A stretch of DNA of 64,000 nucleotides from Lacrimispora celerecrescens (GTDB taxonomy: Bacteria > Bacillota > Clostridia > Lachnospirales > Lachnospiraceae), in contig NZ_JPME01000029.1 in NCBI RefSeq assembly GCF_000732605.1, forward strand, positions 1 through 64,000, given 5' to 3'. Shown piece by piece: positions 8,837 to 16,773 of this stretch. Each line of letters begins with the position of its first letter. The stretch's first letter is position 1. The notes under the pieces are model-generated. The model was not told where the DNA came from and ran no database searches. It saw nothing but the letters and a program-made list of their open reading frames with translations. Both the position numbers and the translations under genes were made by a program.

Positions 8837-9267
8837 GAAAGAAAAGAATCATGATCATCGGTCCCGGCGGCAGCGGTAAAACCTCCCTGGCTCATGTCAT
8901 AAACGGTTTTACCGGTCCGGCCAGAAGAACCCAGAACATGGTATATGGGGAAAAAACCTTGGATGTGCCGGGGGTTTACTTAGAAAGTCCCTGGATGCAT
9001 AAGCATATCATTGCGGCGGCACAGGATGCCTCCCATGTACTGATGCTGGTAGACCAGTCCTCATGCCGGGAAAGTTACCCGCCAGGATTTGCAAAAGCCT
9101 TTCGGGTTCCCGTCATCGGCGTAATTACGGGATGCGGAGAAAAACCGGAACATGATGGCTGGTGTATCCGTCAGTTAAAAAAAGCCGGGGTCCGGGAGCC
9201 CTATTATCATATTAATCTGTCTGAACGGACAGGCCTTCAGGAATTAATGGAGGCATTAAAATATTAG
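8833..9267 (+). CDS. EutP/PduV-family small P-loop protein
   Basis: Starting at the ATG that overlaps the EutS stop (ATGA), the protein is 144 residues. It has a P-loop GPGGSGKT (residues 10-17) and a switch-II-like DVPG (44-47) followed by hydrophobic VLMLVD, as in EutP/PduV GTPase-like proteins. The guanine-specificity motif T/NKxD is not recognisable: the expected stretch reads VITGCGEKPEHD. Nucleotide preference is therefore uncertain. PduV has been linked to microcompartment positioning and EutP has been reported to have acetate-kinase-like activity, so the role here is open. An upstream in-frame start would overlap the EutS gene heavily and is not favoured. Confidence 0.85.
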   Translation: MRKKRIMIIGPGGSGKTSLAHVINGFTGPARRTQNMVYGEKTLDVPGVYLESPWMHKHIIAAAQDASHVLMLVDQSSCRESYPPGFAKAFRVPVIGVITGCGEKPEHDGWCIRQLKKAGVREPYYHINLSERTGLQELMEALKY

Positions 9268-9286
9268 GAAAGGAGGGAAATGTAAC

Positions 9287-10423
9287 GTGGAGCAATTTGT
9301 AATGAATACTAAGGTATATATGGGATCTTCCTGTCTGGATAAGATAAAGGATCTTCCTGTGACAAAGGCTTATATTATCTGTGACCCCTTTATGGCACAG
9401 TCCGGAAAGGTAAATTGGATTACAGAGCTTTTACAGGAGAAGGGGAGCAGCTATGAAGTATTTTCTGAGGTAGTGCCTGATCCGACCATTGAAGTCGTTT
9501 CAAAAGCCATAGGCGGAATGAAATGCTTTGGTCCTGATGCAGTGATCGCCCTTGGCGGCGGCTCTGCCATTGATACGGCAAAGGCGGCTAGCCATATCTA
9601 CAGTCAAATGGGAAATGAGAGACTGTTTTTAATTGCGGTTCCCACAACCAGTGGTACCGGCAGTGAAGTGACTAATTTTTCCGTAATTTCCGACCCGCAG
9701 GCCCAAGCGAAGTATCCGCTGCGCTCTGATAGTATGGTGCCGGATGCAGCGTTTCTTGATCCCCGCTTTACCGTGTCGGTTCCGCCTCACATTACAGCGG
9801 ATACCGGAATGGATGTTTTAACCCATGCCCTGGAAGCTTATGTTTCAACCAATGCAGGTGATTTTACCGATGCCTGTGCGGAAAAAGCGGTAAGACTGGT
9901 GTGGAACTATCTGGCACGTACCGTAGAAGAGGGAAACGACATGGAAGCCAGAACTCACATGCACAATGCATCATGTTTGGCTGGAGTTGCGTTTAACGGA
10001 GCTTCCTTAGGGCTTTGCCACAGCATGGCCCATGCTCTGGGCGCACGCTTTCACTTTCCGCATGGAAGAAGCAATGCGATTCTGCTTCCTCATGTCATCA
10101 GCTACAACGCTGGTCTGGAAGACGCCGGTGAACAGATAGCCTGCGGCAGGTATGTGGCAATTGCCAATATGCTTGGAATTGCAGCCGGAACAGATAAGGC
10201 CACGGTACACGGCCTGGTGCGTCACATCAAAAATCTGATGAATAAGATCAAAATACCTCAGCAGATTACAGACTTAAAAATCGATAAAGACGAATTTGAA
10301 CAGGCCGTTCGGGAAATGGCGGAAAAAGCCCTGGCTGATAACTGTACATTAACCAATCCAAGAGTGCCTACGGTAGAAGAGATTGAAACCATCTATCGGA
10401 AACTGTGTAAGGGGGGCTATTAA
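9287..10423 (+). CDS. Iron-containing alcohol dehydrogenase of the microcompartment
   Basis: This 378-residue group III (Fe) alcohol dehydrogenase resembles PduQ/EutG and the cut-cluster ethanol dehydrogenase. It has the NAD-binding GGGSAIDTAKA, then PTTSGTGSEVT, TGMDVLTHALEAY, and metal-ligand histidines in CHSMAHALG and HFPHGRSNAILLPH. It reduces acetaldehyde to ethanol and regenerates NAD+ for the acylating aldehyde dehydrogenase inside the shell. GTG start with AAAGGAGGG nine bases upstream. The stop overlaps the next ATG by one base. Confidence 0.93.
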   Translation: MEQFVMNTKVYMGSSCLDKIKDLPVTKAYIICDPFMAQSGKVNWITELLQEKGSSYEVFSEVVPDPTIEVVSKAIGGMKCFGPDAVIALGGGSAIDTAKAASHIYSQMGNERLFLIAVPTTSGTGSEVTNFSVISDPQAQAKYPLRSDSMVPDAAFLDPRFTVSVPPHITADTGMDVLTHALEAYVSTNAGDFTDACAEKAVRLVWNYLARTVEEGNDMEARTHMHNASCLAGVAFNGASLGLCHSMAHALGARFHFPHGRSNAILLPHVISYNAGLEDAGEQIACGRYVAIANMLGIAAGTDKATVHGLVRHIKNLMNKIKIPQQITDLKIDKDEFEQAVREMAEKALADNCTLTNPRVPTVEEIETIYRKLCKGGY

Positions 10424-11037
10424 TGAAATTCATCACGGAAGACGATTTGAGGATTTTGTTCAGAAGAGAACCCTTTACTTTTTATGATCTCCCTGCGGGA
10501 ACCAGATTAACACCTGGAGCGCGCCAATTCCTGGTGGATAAGAAGATTCCCATAAGTGACGATCCCATGATGGTAAAACGAAATCTTGTAAAGCCTGCAG
10601 AGAAAAAAGAAGAAGCACCGGAAAAAGAACTCTGTCAGGATCTGTTCTTATTAAAAAAGAAAACGCTGCAGGCACAGTTTTTGGAAGTGGGCCTTGAACT
10701 GTTAAGCCGTGACGTTCTTCTGGCAGAACAAGTATTTGATCTTGAACGGAAACTTTCCAACCTTAAAAAAGAGGGCAGGGAAGAGGAAATGGGTTTTAAA
10801 CCCTGCACCGGGTTTCATGAGGATAATATGCAGGAACCTTTTGAGGATTGCTTTGAAATAACAGGTTTTCATGCACAGTCAGAAAAGGGGAAAGAAATCC
10901 TTCTTCTGCACCGCCTTCGCTGCAGCACAAGAGAGCTGGCAGCGGAAGCAGGAAGCGAAAACTTAAACCCGGTCATCAACCGCTTATCACAGATGATATG
11001 TCTGGAATATGGAGGTAAAACATGTCAAAGGAAGTAA
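10423..11037 (+). CDS. EutT-like protein lacking the metal motif
   Basis: The 204-residue protein opens with MKFITEDDLR and LPAGTRLTPGARQFLVDKKI, close to the N-terminus of EutT corrinoid adenosyltransferase, and ends with LLLHRLRCSTRELAAEA and PVINRLSQMICLEY, like the EutT C-terminus. The middle is shortened and the EutT metal motif (His, then CCxxC) is absent; full EutT is about 267 residues. CutC chemistry needs no cobalamin, so this is more likely a repurposed structural or binding protein than an active adenosyltransferase. A coiled-coil-like charged helix lies near residues 70-120. It overlaps the EutJ gene by 16 bp. Confidence 0.65.
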   Translation: MKFITEDDLRILFRREPFTFYDLPAGTRLTPGARQFLVDKKIPISDDPMMVKRNLVKPAEKKEEAPEKELCQDLFLLKKKTLQAQFLEVGLELLSRDVLLAEQVFDLERKLSNLKKEGREEEMGFKPCTGFHEDNMQEPFEDCFEITGFHAQSEKGKEILLLHRLRCSTRELAAEAGSENLNPVINRLSQMICLEYGGKTCQRK

Positions 11038-11867
11038 TTACATTTGATGGCTGCAATGAGCTGGTAAGTCAGTTTGAAGCAGTTGTTAAGCAGCCCGTTA
11101 AGGGAAGCTCCTCTGTTTACTATACCGGTGTCGATCTGGGAACAGCGTGTGTGGTACTGGCCGTGTTGGATGAGAATTACAAGCCTGTGGCAGGCGCTTA
11201 CCGATATGCAGATGTGGTCCGGGATGGAATGGTGGTGGATTACATTGGTGCGATCCGGATTGTTCGGGAACTTAAAGAAGAACTGGAGGAAAAGCTGGGC
11301 ACTGAATTGATTTATTCGGCTGCAGCCATTCCTCCGGGCACTGATTCCCTGGATGGCGGAGCCATAAAAAACGTGGTGCAGGGAGCCGGATTTGAAATCA
11401 CAGCCCTACTCGATGAGCCAACGGCGGCAAATGCAGTTTTAAAAATAAAAAACGGTGCTGTCGTGGATATCGGAGGCGGCACCACCGGAATCTCCATTTT
11501 AAAAGATGGAAAGGTGGTGTATGTAGCGGATGAACCAACAGGAGGAACTCATTTCTCACTGGTGGTCTCCGGTGCTTACCAAATGTCCTTTCAGGAGGCA
11601 GAGGTTTATAAGAGGAAAGAAGAACACCATAAAGAACTGCTGCCGGTTTTAAAACCGGTTGTGGAGAAGGTTGCTTCCATCATAAAACGCCATATTGAAG
11701 GACACGACGTTCAGGAGATCTATCTGGTAGGCGGTACCTGCTGCCTGACCGGGATTGAAGCAATTATTGAAAAACAGACGGGAATCAGAACCAGGAAGCC
11801 TGAGAACCCAATGTTTGTAACTCCTCTTGGAATCGCATTTTCCTGTACTCAGGAAGAACTGGCATAA
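11022..11867 (+). CDS. eutJ: EutJ-type actin/Hsp70-fold chaperone-like protein
   Basis: A 281-residue ASKHA-fold ATPase. The phosphate-1 motif is TGVDLGTACVVLAVLD, phosphate-2 is VVDIGGGTTGISIL, and the adenosine motif is IYLVGGTCCLTGIE, the same order as EutJ of ethanolamine operons. PPGTDSLDGG and LDEPTAANAVL are further Hsp70-like landmarks. Role in microcompartments is presumed to be a chaperone or reactivation factor; no B12 enzyme is present here, so reactivation of a diol dehydratase cannot be its job. SD TGGAGGT lies within the previous gene. Confidence 0.88.
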   Translation: MSKEVITFDGCNELVSQFEAVVKQPVKGSSSVYYTGVDLGTACVVLAVLDENYKPVAGAYRYADVVRDGMVVDYIGAIRIVRELKEELEEKLGTELIYSAAAIPPGTDSLDGGAIKNVVQGAGFEITALLDEPTAANAVLKIKNGAVVDIGGGTTGISILKDGKVVYVADEPTGGTHFSLVVSGAYQMSFQEAEVYKRKEEHHKELLPVLKPVVEKVASIIKRHIEGHDVQEIYLVGGTCCLTGIEAIIEKQTGIRTRKPENPMFVTPLGIAFSCTQEELA

Positions 11868-11881
11868 AGGATGTGGACAAT

Positions 11882-12186
11882 ATGGAATACCGTATAATTA
11901 AATCTCCGTCACAGGGGACAATCGATATTTTGAACCGCAGGAAAGGCTCCGGCACCTCCTCCCCCATAGGCCGGTGGATGCAGTGGGACTGGTACAGGGC
12001 AGGATCATCGAAATGGTTTGTGCCGCTGATGTGGCAGAAAAAGCAGTAGGTGTTACGGTAGAAGACATTAGAGGAAGCTGCCCGCAGAACATGATCATGC
12101 TGGCGATTTTTGGAGATACGGCATCGGTGGAAGCAGCGATGGATGAGATTAAGCAAAGAGAGAAGAGAGGGGTGGAAGAATGGTAG
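11882..12186 (+). pseudogene. BMC shell protein split by a frameshift in a C5 run
   Basis: From ATG 11882 (SD AAGGA) frame 1 reads MEYRIIKSPSQGTIDILNRR and then runs out of frame to a TAG at 12047 (55 residues). A second frame, open to 12186, carries an unmistakable BMC core: DAVGLVQGRIIEMV, CAADVAEKAVGVT, then IFGDTASVEAAMDEI. One extra C in the run at 11961-11965 (TCCCCCA) would fuse them into a 101-residue BMC protein with a ~30-residue N-terminal extension. The second half has no SD of its own (only GTG at 11974). It is a true mutation, a sequencing or assembly error, or a -1 slip on CCC; the sequence alone cannot decide. Confidence 0.8.
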
Positions 12187-12443
12187 CGGCCAGATTGATT
12201 GATAACATATGGGCAACCAGAAAAGCGGAGTCCTTAAATGGGTATAAATTTATGCTTGCCGAGATCATTGGTGGCACACGGGAAGGTGAACGGCTGATTG
12301 TAGCAGATATCATCAGCGCGGGAATCGGTGACCGTGTGATCATTTCCACCGGATCTTCTGCCAGGCGGATGCTGGGAAGCGATGAGATTCCAGTCGATGC
12401 CGTAGTAATTGGGATCATTGATGAAGATTGCCAATTTATATAG
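12180..12443 (+). CDS. eutN: EutN/CcmL pentameric vertex protein (BMC-P)
   Basis: This 87-residue protein has the Pfam03319 pattern: ARLIDNIWATRKAESLNGYKFM, then IVADIISAGIGDRVIISTGSSAR and VDAVVIGIIDE. BMC-P pentamers cap the icosahedral vertices; it is the only one in the operon and so should be essential to close the shell. The ATG lies inside the end of the frameshifted BMC gene (7-bp overlap) with SD AGAGGGGTGGAAG upstream, so its translation may partly depend on ribosomes that finish the downstream frame of that gene. Confidence 0.93.
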   Translation: MVAARLIDNIWATRKAESLNGYKFMLAEIIGGTREGERLIVADIISAGIGDRVIISTGSSARRMLGSDEIPVDAVVIGIIDEDCQFI

Positions 12444-12458
12444 AAGGGAAGTGATCAT

Positions 12459-13091
12459 ATGAAGCAGTTGATTTGTGCAAAAGATGTAGAAAAGTTAAAT
12501 GCTGAGGGAAAAAAGGTATTTTACGTGGAAAGCGGAAGTATCATCACACCGTCTGCAAAAGATGCAGCGGATTCGTTTGGCATCAAATTTTGCGATAAGG
12601 TGGAGGAGCAGCAGACACAGGCTCCGGCTGCTCTTGCAGGCATGGATATTGACAGCGATAAAATTTATATGGTACTGAAGACTTTGATGGAAAAAGGGTT
12701 GTTAAATGATATTTTAAAACCCTATGAGTCGGAAAGTCATGGAAATGGTCTTAAGGTAGTTCGCGGAAGTTCTGTGAAAATGGACGTATTTGATACGGGT
12801 GATCCATCTGTCAAAGCTTATTATCAGGAATTGGTAAGCAAAGAGGAATCCCATATCAGTGCAGGTTTCCTTGTGATCGACCATTCAAGCTTTGAATGGG
12901 AGCTCACCTATGAAGAGATTGACTATGTAATCGAAGGAACCTTAACTGTTACCATTGACGGAAAGACCTATACGGCAAAAGCCGGAGATGTACTCTTCGT
13001 ACCGTCAGGCTCCAAGGTAGTCTGGGGTTCCCCGGATAAAGCAAGAGTATTTTACGCAACGTATCCGGCAAACTGGGCTGATTTGGTTTAA
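12459..13091 (+). CDS. eutQ: EutQ-like cupin protein
   Basis: The 210-residue protein has an N-terminal segment (MKQLICAKDVEKLNAEGKK, then SIITPSAKDAADSFGI) typical of EutQ, a Gln/Ala linker near residues 48-60, and a C-terminal cupin barrel (ELTYEEIDYVIEGTLTVTIDG, KAGDVLFVPSGSKVVW). EutQ of Salmonella has been reported to have acetate-kinase activity and to help assemble the ethanolamine microcompartment. A parallel assembly or acyl-phosphate role fits, next to shell genes and upstream of PduL. Metal-binding His residues of ordinary cupins are not evident. Confidence 0.9.
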   Translation: MKQLICAKDVEKLNAEGKKVFYVESGSIITPSAKDAADSFGIKFCDKVEEQQTQAPAALAGMDIDSDKIYMVLKTLMEKGLLNDILKPYESESHGNGLKVVRGSSVKMDVFDTGDPSVKAYYQELVSKEESHISAGFLVIDHSSFEWELTYEEIDYVIEGTLTVTIDGKTYTAKAGDVLFVPSGSKVVWGSPDKARVFYATYPANWADLV

Positions 13092-13102
13092 GGAGGTAAA
13101 CA

Positions 13103-13666
13103 ATGCAGGCACTTGGCTTTATAGAAACGAAAGGCGTGCTGACGGCCATTGAGGCGGCAGATGCCATGTTAAAGGCGGCGGACGTGTCTCTTCTGGAGAA
13201 GACCAAAGTCGGCGGAGGTCTCGTCGCTGTTACGGTGACCGGTGATGTGGCGGCAGTAAAGGCAGCGGTGGACGCCGGAGCAGCAGCGGTGGAACGCATT
13301 AACGATGCAGCTTTAGTAACACGCCATGTTATCGCCAGGCCTCATGATGAGCTGACGGCTGTAATCGGCGGCGGTACTCCTGATGAACCGGAAGAAGAAC
13401 CAGTTCCGGAAATCGCAGAAGAACACGAAGAATCTTCCAATGAACCGGAACCTGTGGATACCATAAATAGAGAAACCGTAGACTTATGGATCAAGCAGGA
13501 CGGTCAGGAAGAAACCATGAAGATACTTGAAGATATGAAGGTAACAGAGCTTAGGACTCTTGCCAGAGAATATCCGGAATTCAGCATAGCTGGACGGGAG
13601 ATTTCAAAGGCAAATAAAACCCTGCTGCTGGAAGAATTCGGGAAGTATTATGGACAGAATGATTAA
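13103..13666 (+). CDS. BMC-H shell protein with acidic linker and SAP-like C-terminal domain
   Basis: Residues 1-90 are a full BMC-H domain (ALGFIETKGVLTAIEAADAM, pore KVGGGLVAV, TGDVAAVKAAVDAG, HVIARPH). A Glu/Pro-rich linker of about 45 residues follows (DEPEEEPVPEIAEEHEESSNEP). The last ~50 residues form a short helical module with MKVTELRTLAREYPEF and ISKANKTLLLEEFGKYY, resembling a SAP or Rho-N type domain. EutK and PduK also carry C-terminal extras, but of other types. The tail could bind nucleic acid or cargo, or anchor the shell. Strong SD AAGGAGG. Confidence 0.9.
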   Translation: MQALGFIETKGVLTAIEAADAMLKAADVSLLEKTKVGGGLVAVTVTGDVAAVKAAVDAGAAAVERINDAALVTRHVIARPHDELTAVIGGGTPDEPEEEPVPEIAEEHEESSNEPEPVDTINRETVDLWIKQDGQEETMKILEDMKVTELRTLAREYPEFSIAGREISKANKTLLLEEFGKYYGQND

Positions 13667-13692
13667 TATTTTTAGAAAGGGAGAACGGGAAC

Positions 13693-15240
13693 ATGGATAA
13701 TTTTGATTTTGATTTACGTTCCATCCAGGAAGCAAGGGATTTAGCTAGATGCGGTGAAGCAGCCGCAAAGAAAATTGCAGAATTTACGGCAGAACAAATT
13801 GATACCATTCTTAAGAGTATGGCAAAGGCAGGAGAGGAACACGCTCTTTGCCTGGCAGAGATGGCAGTTGAAGAGACAGGTTTTGGAAAGGTCATGGACA
13901 AGGCATATAAGAACCATGCTGCCTCCACTCTTTTGTATGAAGAAATAAAAGATATGAAGACAAGAGGAATCCTTGCAGAGGATACCGTGAATAAGACCAT
14001 CGATGTGGCAGAGCCGGTTGGCCTTGTAATGGGTATCGTTCCATCTACCAACCCAACCTCAACCGTATTCTTTAAATCCATGGTAGCCATTAAGTCAGGA
14101 AACGCAATTGTATTTTCTCCCCATCCTTCAGCTGCAAAATGTACCTTAAAGGCTGCAGAGGTTATGCGTGACGCTGCAATTGCAGCAGGAGCACCGGAGG
14201 GAATCATCGGCTGTGTATCCATGCCTTCCATGGGATCTACCAATGAACTGATGAAGTGCAAGGAAGTTTCCGTTATCATTGCAACCGGCGGCCCGGGTAT
14301 GGTAAAAGCTGCATACAGCGCAGGAAAGCCAGCCATCGGCGTAGGTGCAGGAAACTCACCGGCTTACATTGAAAAAACGGCAGATGTTAAGCAGGCGGTA
14401 AAGACAATTCTTGCCAGCAAGACCTTTGACTATGGTACCATCTGTGCTTCCGAGCAGTCCATTATCTGTGAGGAGAGCAACCACGCAGAAGTTGTAGCAG
14501 AGTTAAAGAGCCAGGGCGGTTACTTTATGACAAAGGAAGAAACTGATAAAGTCTGTGCTCTGTTATTTAAAAATGGTCATAACATGAATGCCAAATTTGT
14601 TGGCCGTTCCCCTCAGGTGATTGCACAGGCAGCAGGAATCCAGATTCCGGAGGGAGCCAAGGTCCTCATCGGAAAGCAGGAAGGTGTTGGAGAGGGATAT
14701 CCGTTATCCTACGAAAAACTGACAACTGTACTTGGTTTCTACACAGTAAAGAACTGGGAAGAGGCCTGCGGCTTAAGCATTCGTCTTTTACAGAATGGAA
14801 TCGGACATACCATGAGCATTCATACCCAGGATAGGGATATGGTACTTAAGTTCGCTGCAAAGCCTGCTTCCAGAATCCTTGTTAACACAGGCGGCAGCCA
14901 GGGAGGAACCGGAATCAGTACAGGCCTTCCGATTTCCTTTACATTAGGATGCGGAACCTGCGGCGGAAGCTCTGTTTCTGAAAACGTAAGCCCGAAGCAT
15001 CTCCTTAATGTGAAAAAGGTAGCTTTTGGTATAAAGGATTGTTCTACTATCGCAGCCGATGATCCAACCTTTACATGGAAGGACAAATCTCAGGGAGCTT
15101 CCTTTAGCCCTGCTGACTTCGTAGCTTCTTTTGATAAAAAGGAAAGTGTGGCCTCTTCTTCCTGCCAGGGAGGAAATGATGACAATGAGAAGCTGGCTGC
15201 TCTTGTAAAGGAGATCGTACTGGCCATGAAAGGCCAGTAA
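13693..15240 (+). CDS. CoA-acylating acetaldehyde dehydrogenase (active copy)
   Basis: This 515-residue enzyme of the EutE/PduP type converts acetaldehyde, NAD+ and CoA to acetyl-CoA. The catalytic Cys251 sits in DYGTICASEQS, with the supporting blocks STNPTSTVFFK, AYIEKTADVKQAV, RILVNTGGSQGGTG and SENVSPKHL. After residue ~470 a Ser/Cys/Gly linker leads to the helix EKLAALVKEIVLAMKGQ, a classical C-terminal encapsulation peptide. It is paralogous to the Cys-less copy at 3447 and is presumably the functional enzyme. SD AAAGGGAGAACGGG. Confidence 0.95.
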   Translation: MDNFDFDLRSIQEARDLARCGEAAAKKIAEFTAEQIDTILKSMAKAGEEHALCLAEMAVEETGFGKVMDKAYKNHAASTLLYEEIKDMKTRGILAEDTVNKTIDVAEPVGLVMGIVPSTNPTSTVFFKSMVAIKSGNAIVFSPHPSAAKCTLKAAEVMRDAAIAAGAPEGIIGCVSMPSMGSTNELMKCKEVSVIIATGGPGMVKAAYSAGKPAIGVGAGNSPAYIEKTADVKQAVKTILASKTFDYGTICASEQSIICEESNHAEVVAELKSQGGYFMTKEETDKVCALLFKNGHNMNAKFVGRSPQVIAQAAGIQIPEGAKVLIGKQEGVGEGYPLSYEKLTTVLGFYTVKNWEEACGLSIRLLQNGIGHTMSIHTQDRDMVLKFAAKPASRILVNTGGSQGGTGISTGLPISFTLGCGTCGGSSVSENVSPKHLLNVKKVAFGIKDCSTIAADDPTFTWKDKSQGASFSPADFVASFDKKESVASSSCQGGNDDNEKLAALVKEIVLAMKGQ

Positions 15241-15263
15241 TCAGCGAGGAAAGGAGAACAGGA

Positions 15264-15899
15264 ATGGATAAGTATGAAGCGGTAATCAAACTCTTAATGG
15301 AAGCCGTGAAGGCGGAATCCGGAACCGATGAGTTTCGAATACCAGTTGGCGTTTCCAACCGCCATGTACATTTGTCACAGGAAGACTTGGATGCCCTTTT
15401 CGGCCAGGGATACGAACTGACCAAGATGAAGGAGTTATCCCAGCCAGGTCAGTATGCATGCAAGGAAACAGTTACCGTATGTGGTCCCAAAGGAGCCATT
15501 GAGAAGGTCCGTATATTAGGTCCGGTCAGAAAACAGACTCAGGTCGAGGTTCTGGCAGCAGACTGTTTTAAGCTAGGAAAAAAATCTGAGCCTAAGATGT
15601 CCGGTGAATTAGCAGGAACGGCAGGGATCACCCTGGTGGGACCAAAGGGTTCCGTTCAAACGAAAGAGGGTTTAATCATCGCCCAGAGACACATTCATAT
15701 GACTCCTCAGGATGCCGTGAAATTCGGCGTTCATGACGGTCAGACAGTAAGCATTCAGACTGAGGGAATCCGCGGCGGTATCTTTCAGCATACGGCAATC
15801 CGCGTAACCGATACATCGAGCCTGGAATGTCATCTTGATACGGAAGAAGCAAATGCTATGGGACTTGGCAGTTCTTCCACCGTAACCATTGTTAAATAA
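15264..15899 (+). CDS. pduL: PduL-type phosphate acyltransferase
   Basis: The 211-residue enzyme converts acetyl-CoA to acetyl-phosphate and recycles CoA inside the shell. Two PTAC repeats are visible with zinc-ligand motifs SNRHVHLS (His34, His36) and AQRHIHMTP (His143, His145). The N-terminal amphipathic helix EAVIKLLMEAVKAE before residue 20 looks like an encapsulation peptide. It follows the aldehyde dehydrogenase by 23 bp. Acetate kinase is not in the operon, so acetyl-phosphate is probably used by a cytosolic enzyme after leaving the shell. Confidence 0.95.
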   Translation: MDKYEAVIKLLMEAVKAESGTDEFRIPVGVSNRHVHLSQEDLDALFGQGYELTKMKELSQPGQYACKETVTVCGPKGAIEKVRILGPVRKQTQVEVLAADCFKLGKKSEPKMSGELAGTAGITLVGPKGSVQTKEGLIIAQRHIHMTPQDAVKFGVHDGQTVSIQTEGIRGGIFQHTAIRVTDTSSLECHLDTEEANAMGLGSSSTVTIVK

Positions 15900-15941
15900 G
15901 TGAACCATTAAAAATTAATTATAAATCAGGAGGATTTAAAA

Positions 15942-16226
15942 ATGAAATATGATGCATTAGGAATGATTGAAACAAAAGGTTTAATTGGATCCGTTGAAGC
16001 AGCAGATGCTATGGTTAAAGCAGCAAACGTTACCCTGATCGGTAAAGAATTCGTAGGCGGCGGTCTTGTTACTGTTATGGTAAGAGGCGATGTAGGTGCC
16101 GTTAAGGCAGCTACTGATGCAGGAGCAGCAGCAGCTCAGCGTGTTGGTGAGCTTGTATCCGTACATGTAATCCCACGTCCACATGCAGAAGTTGAAACAA
16201 TTCTTCCAGGTACAAAAGAAGCATAA
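15942..16226 (+). CDS. BMC-H hexameric shell protein, copy D
   Basis: The 94 residues differ from the product at 1199 at only four positions in the first 89 (Tyr3, Val18, Ile33, Val45) plus the short tail. The codons differ at many third positions, so the copies are old and held by selection or gene conversion of protein sequence. The pore loop is GGG. A strong AGGAGG lies seven bases before the ATG. It is the last gene of the operon and is followed directly by a terminator. Confidence 0.95.
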   Translation: MKYDALGMIETKGLIGSVEAADAMVKAANVTLIGKEFVGGGLVTVMVRGDVGAVKAATDAGAAAAQRVGELVSVHVIPRPHAEVETILPGTKEA

Positions 16227-16238
16227 TTAAAATTTGAT

Positions 16239-16285
16239 AAGGTCTGTTTTTTCAGGTTCTTCCTGCAAAAAACAGGCCTTTTTTC
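16239..16285 (+). terminator. Rho-independent terminator of the cut operon
   Basis: AAGGTCTGTTTTTTCAGG pairs with TCCTGCAAAAAACAGGCCTT across a short loop, with one G-U pair and one bulged C, and the stem runs into a T tract. It separates the choline operon from the ATP synthase operon. Confidence 0.9.
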
Positions 16286-16354
16286 AAGGTTATTTTAAAA
16301 AAATTGTAAAAACAGAAAAATTTTTAGGACGTCAAGTTAAATTTTCGCATATAA

Positions 16355-16383
16355 TAGACAAAATATGTTTTTTTAGGTATAAT
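16355..16383 (+). promoter_or_regulatory. SigA promoter of the ATP synthase operon
   Basis: TAGACA (16355-16360), a 17-bp spacer, and a perfect TATAAT (16378-16383) lie 40 bp upstream of the first gene of the atp operon and downstream of the cut terminator. Confidence 0.8.
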
Positions 16384-16422
16384 ACCAGTTATATGTGCAG
16401 GATGCAGAAAGCAGGTGTAATT

Positions 16423-16758
16423 ATGCGGCATAAAAAGAGCGTAATGAGAAGTTTCATGATGGTGACCCAACTTGGGATCAGTGTCATGGTACCTGTATTT
16501 GTCTGTATTCTTGCAGGTTACTATATTGACCGGTATGCTGGGACAAAACTAACATTATTATTTATGGTTCTGGGGTTTCTGGCTGGGGGAGCCAATGCCT
16601 ATAAGCTGGCAAAGGCTACACTGGCCATGAATGAAAGGGAGGAGAGGGTTGAGGATCAGAAGGAGCGCGTAGAGCGGCAAGTAGAGGCTGGCCCCAAGGT
16701 GCATAAACCGAAGCAGCCAAGCCGCGTGAAAGGACATGATGATGAGAAACTTTCGTAG
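16423..16758 (+). CDS. AtpZ/AtpI-like small membrane protein
   Basis: From ATG 16423 (SD AGGTG) the protein has 111 residues: two hydrophobic helices (TQLGISVMVPVFVCILAGYYI and a Gly-rich second segment with FMVLGFLAGGANAY) and a long charged Lys/Glu/Arg tail. This is the F0F1-ATPase subunit AtpZ / AtpI-like pattern at the head of clostridial atp operons, helping c-ring assembly or Mg2+ homeostasis. Longer in-frame starts reach back across the promoter and are rejected. Confidence 0.8.
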   Translation: MRHKKSVMRSFMMVTQLGISVMVPVFVCILAGYYIDRYAGTKLTLLFMVLGFLAGGANAYKLAKATLAMNEREERVEDQKERVERQVEAGPKVHKPKQPSRVKGHDDEKLS

Positions 16759-16773
16759 ACAGGAGGACTTGTA

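Noticed and set aside
11074-11310. Trp-rich ORF inside the EutJ gene
   Set aside because: It is an out-of-frame shadow of eutJ with no SD or family resemblance.
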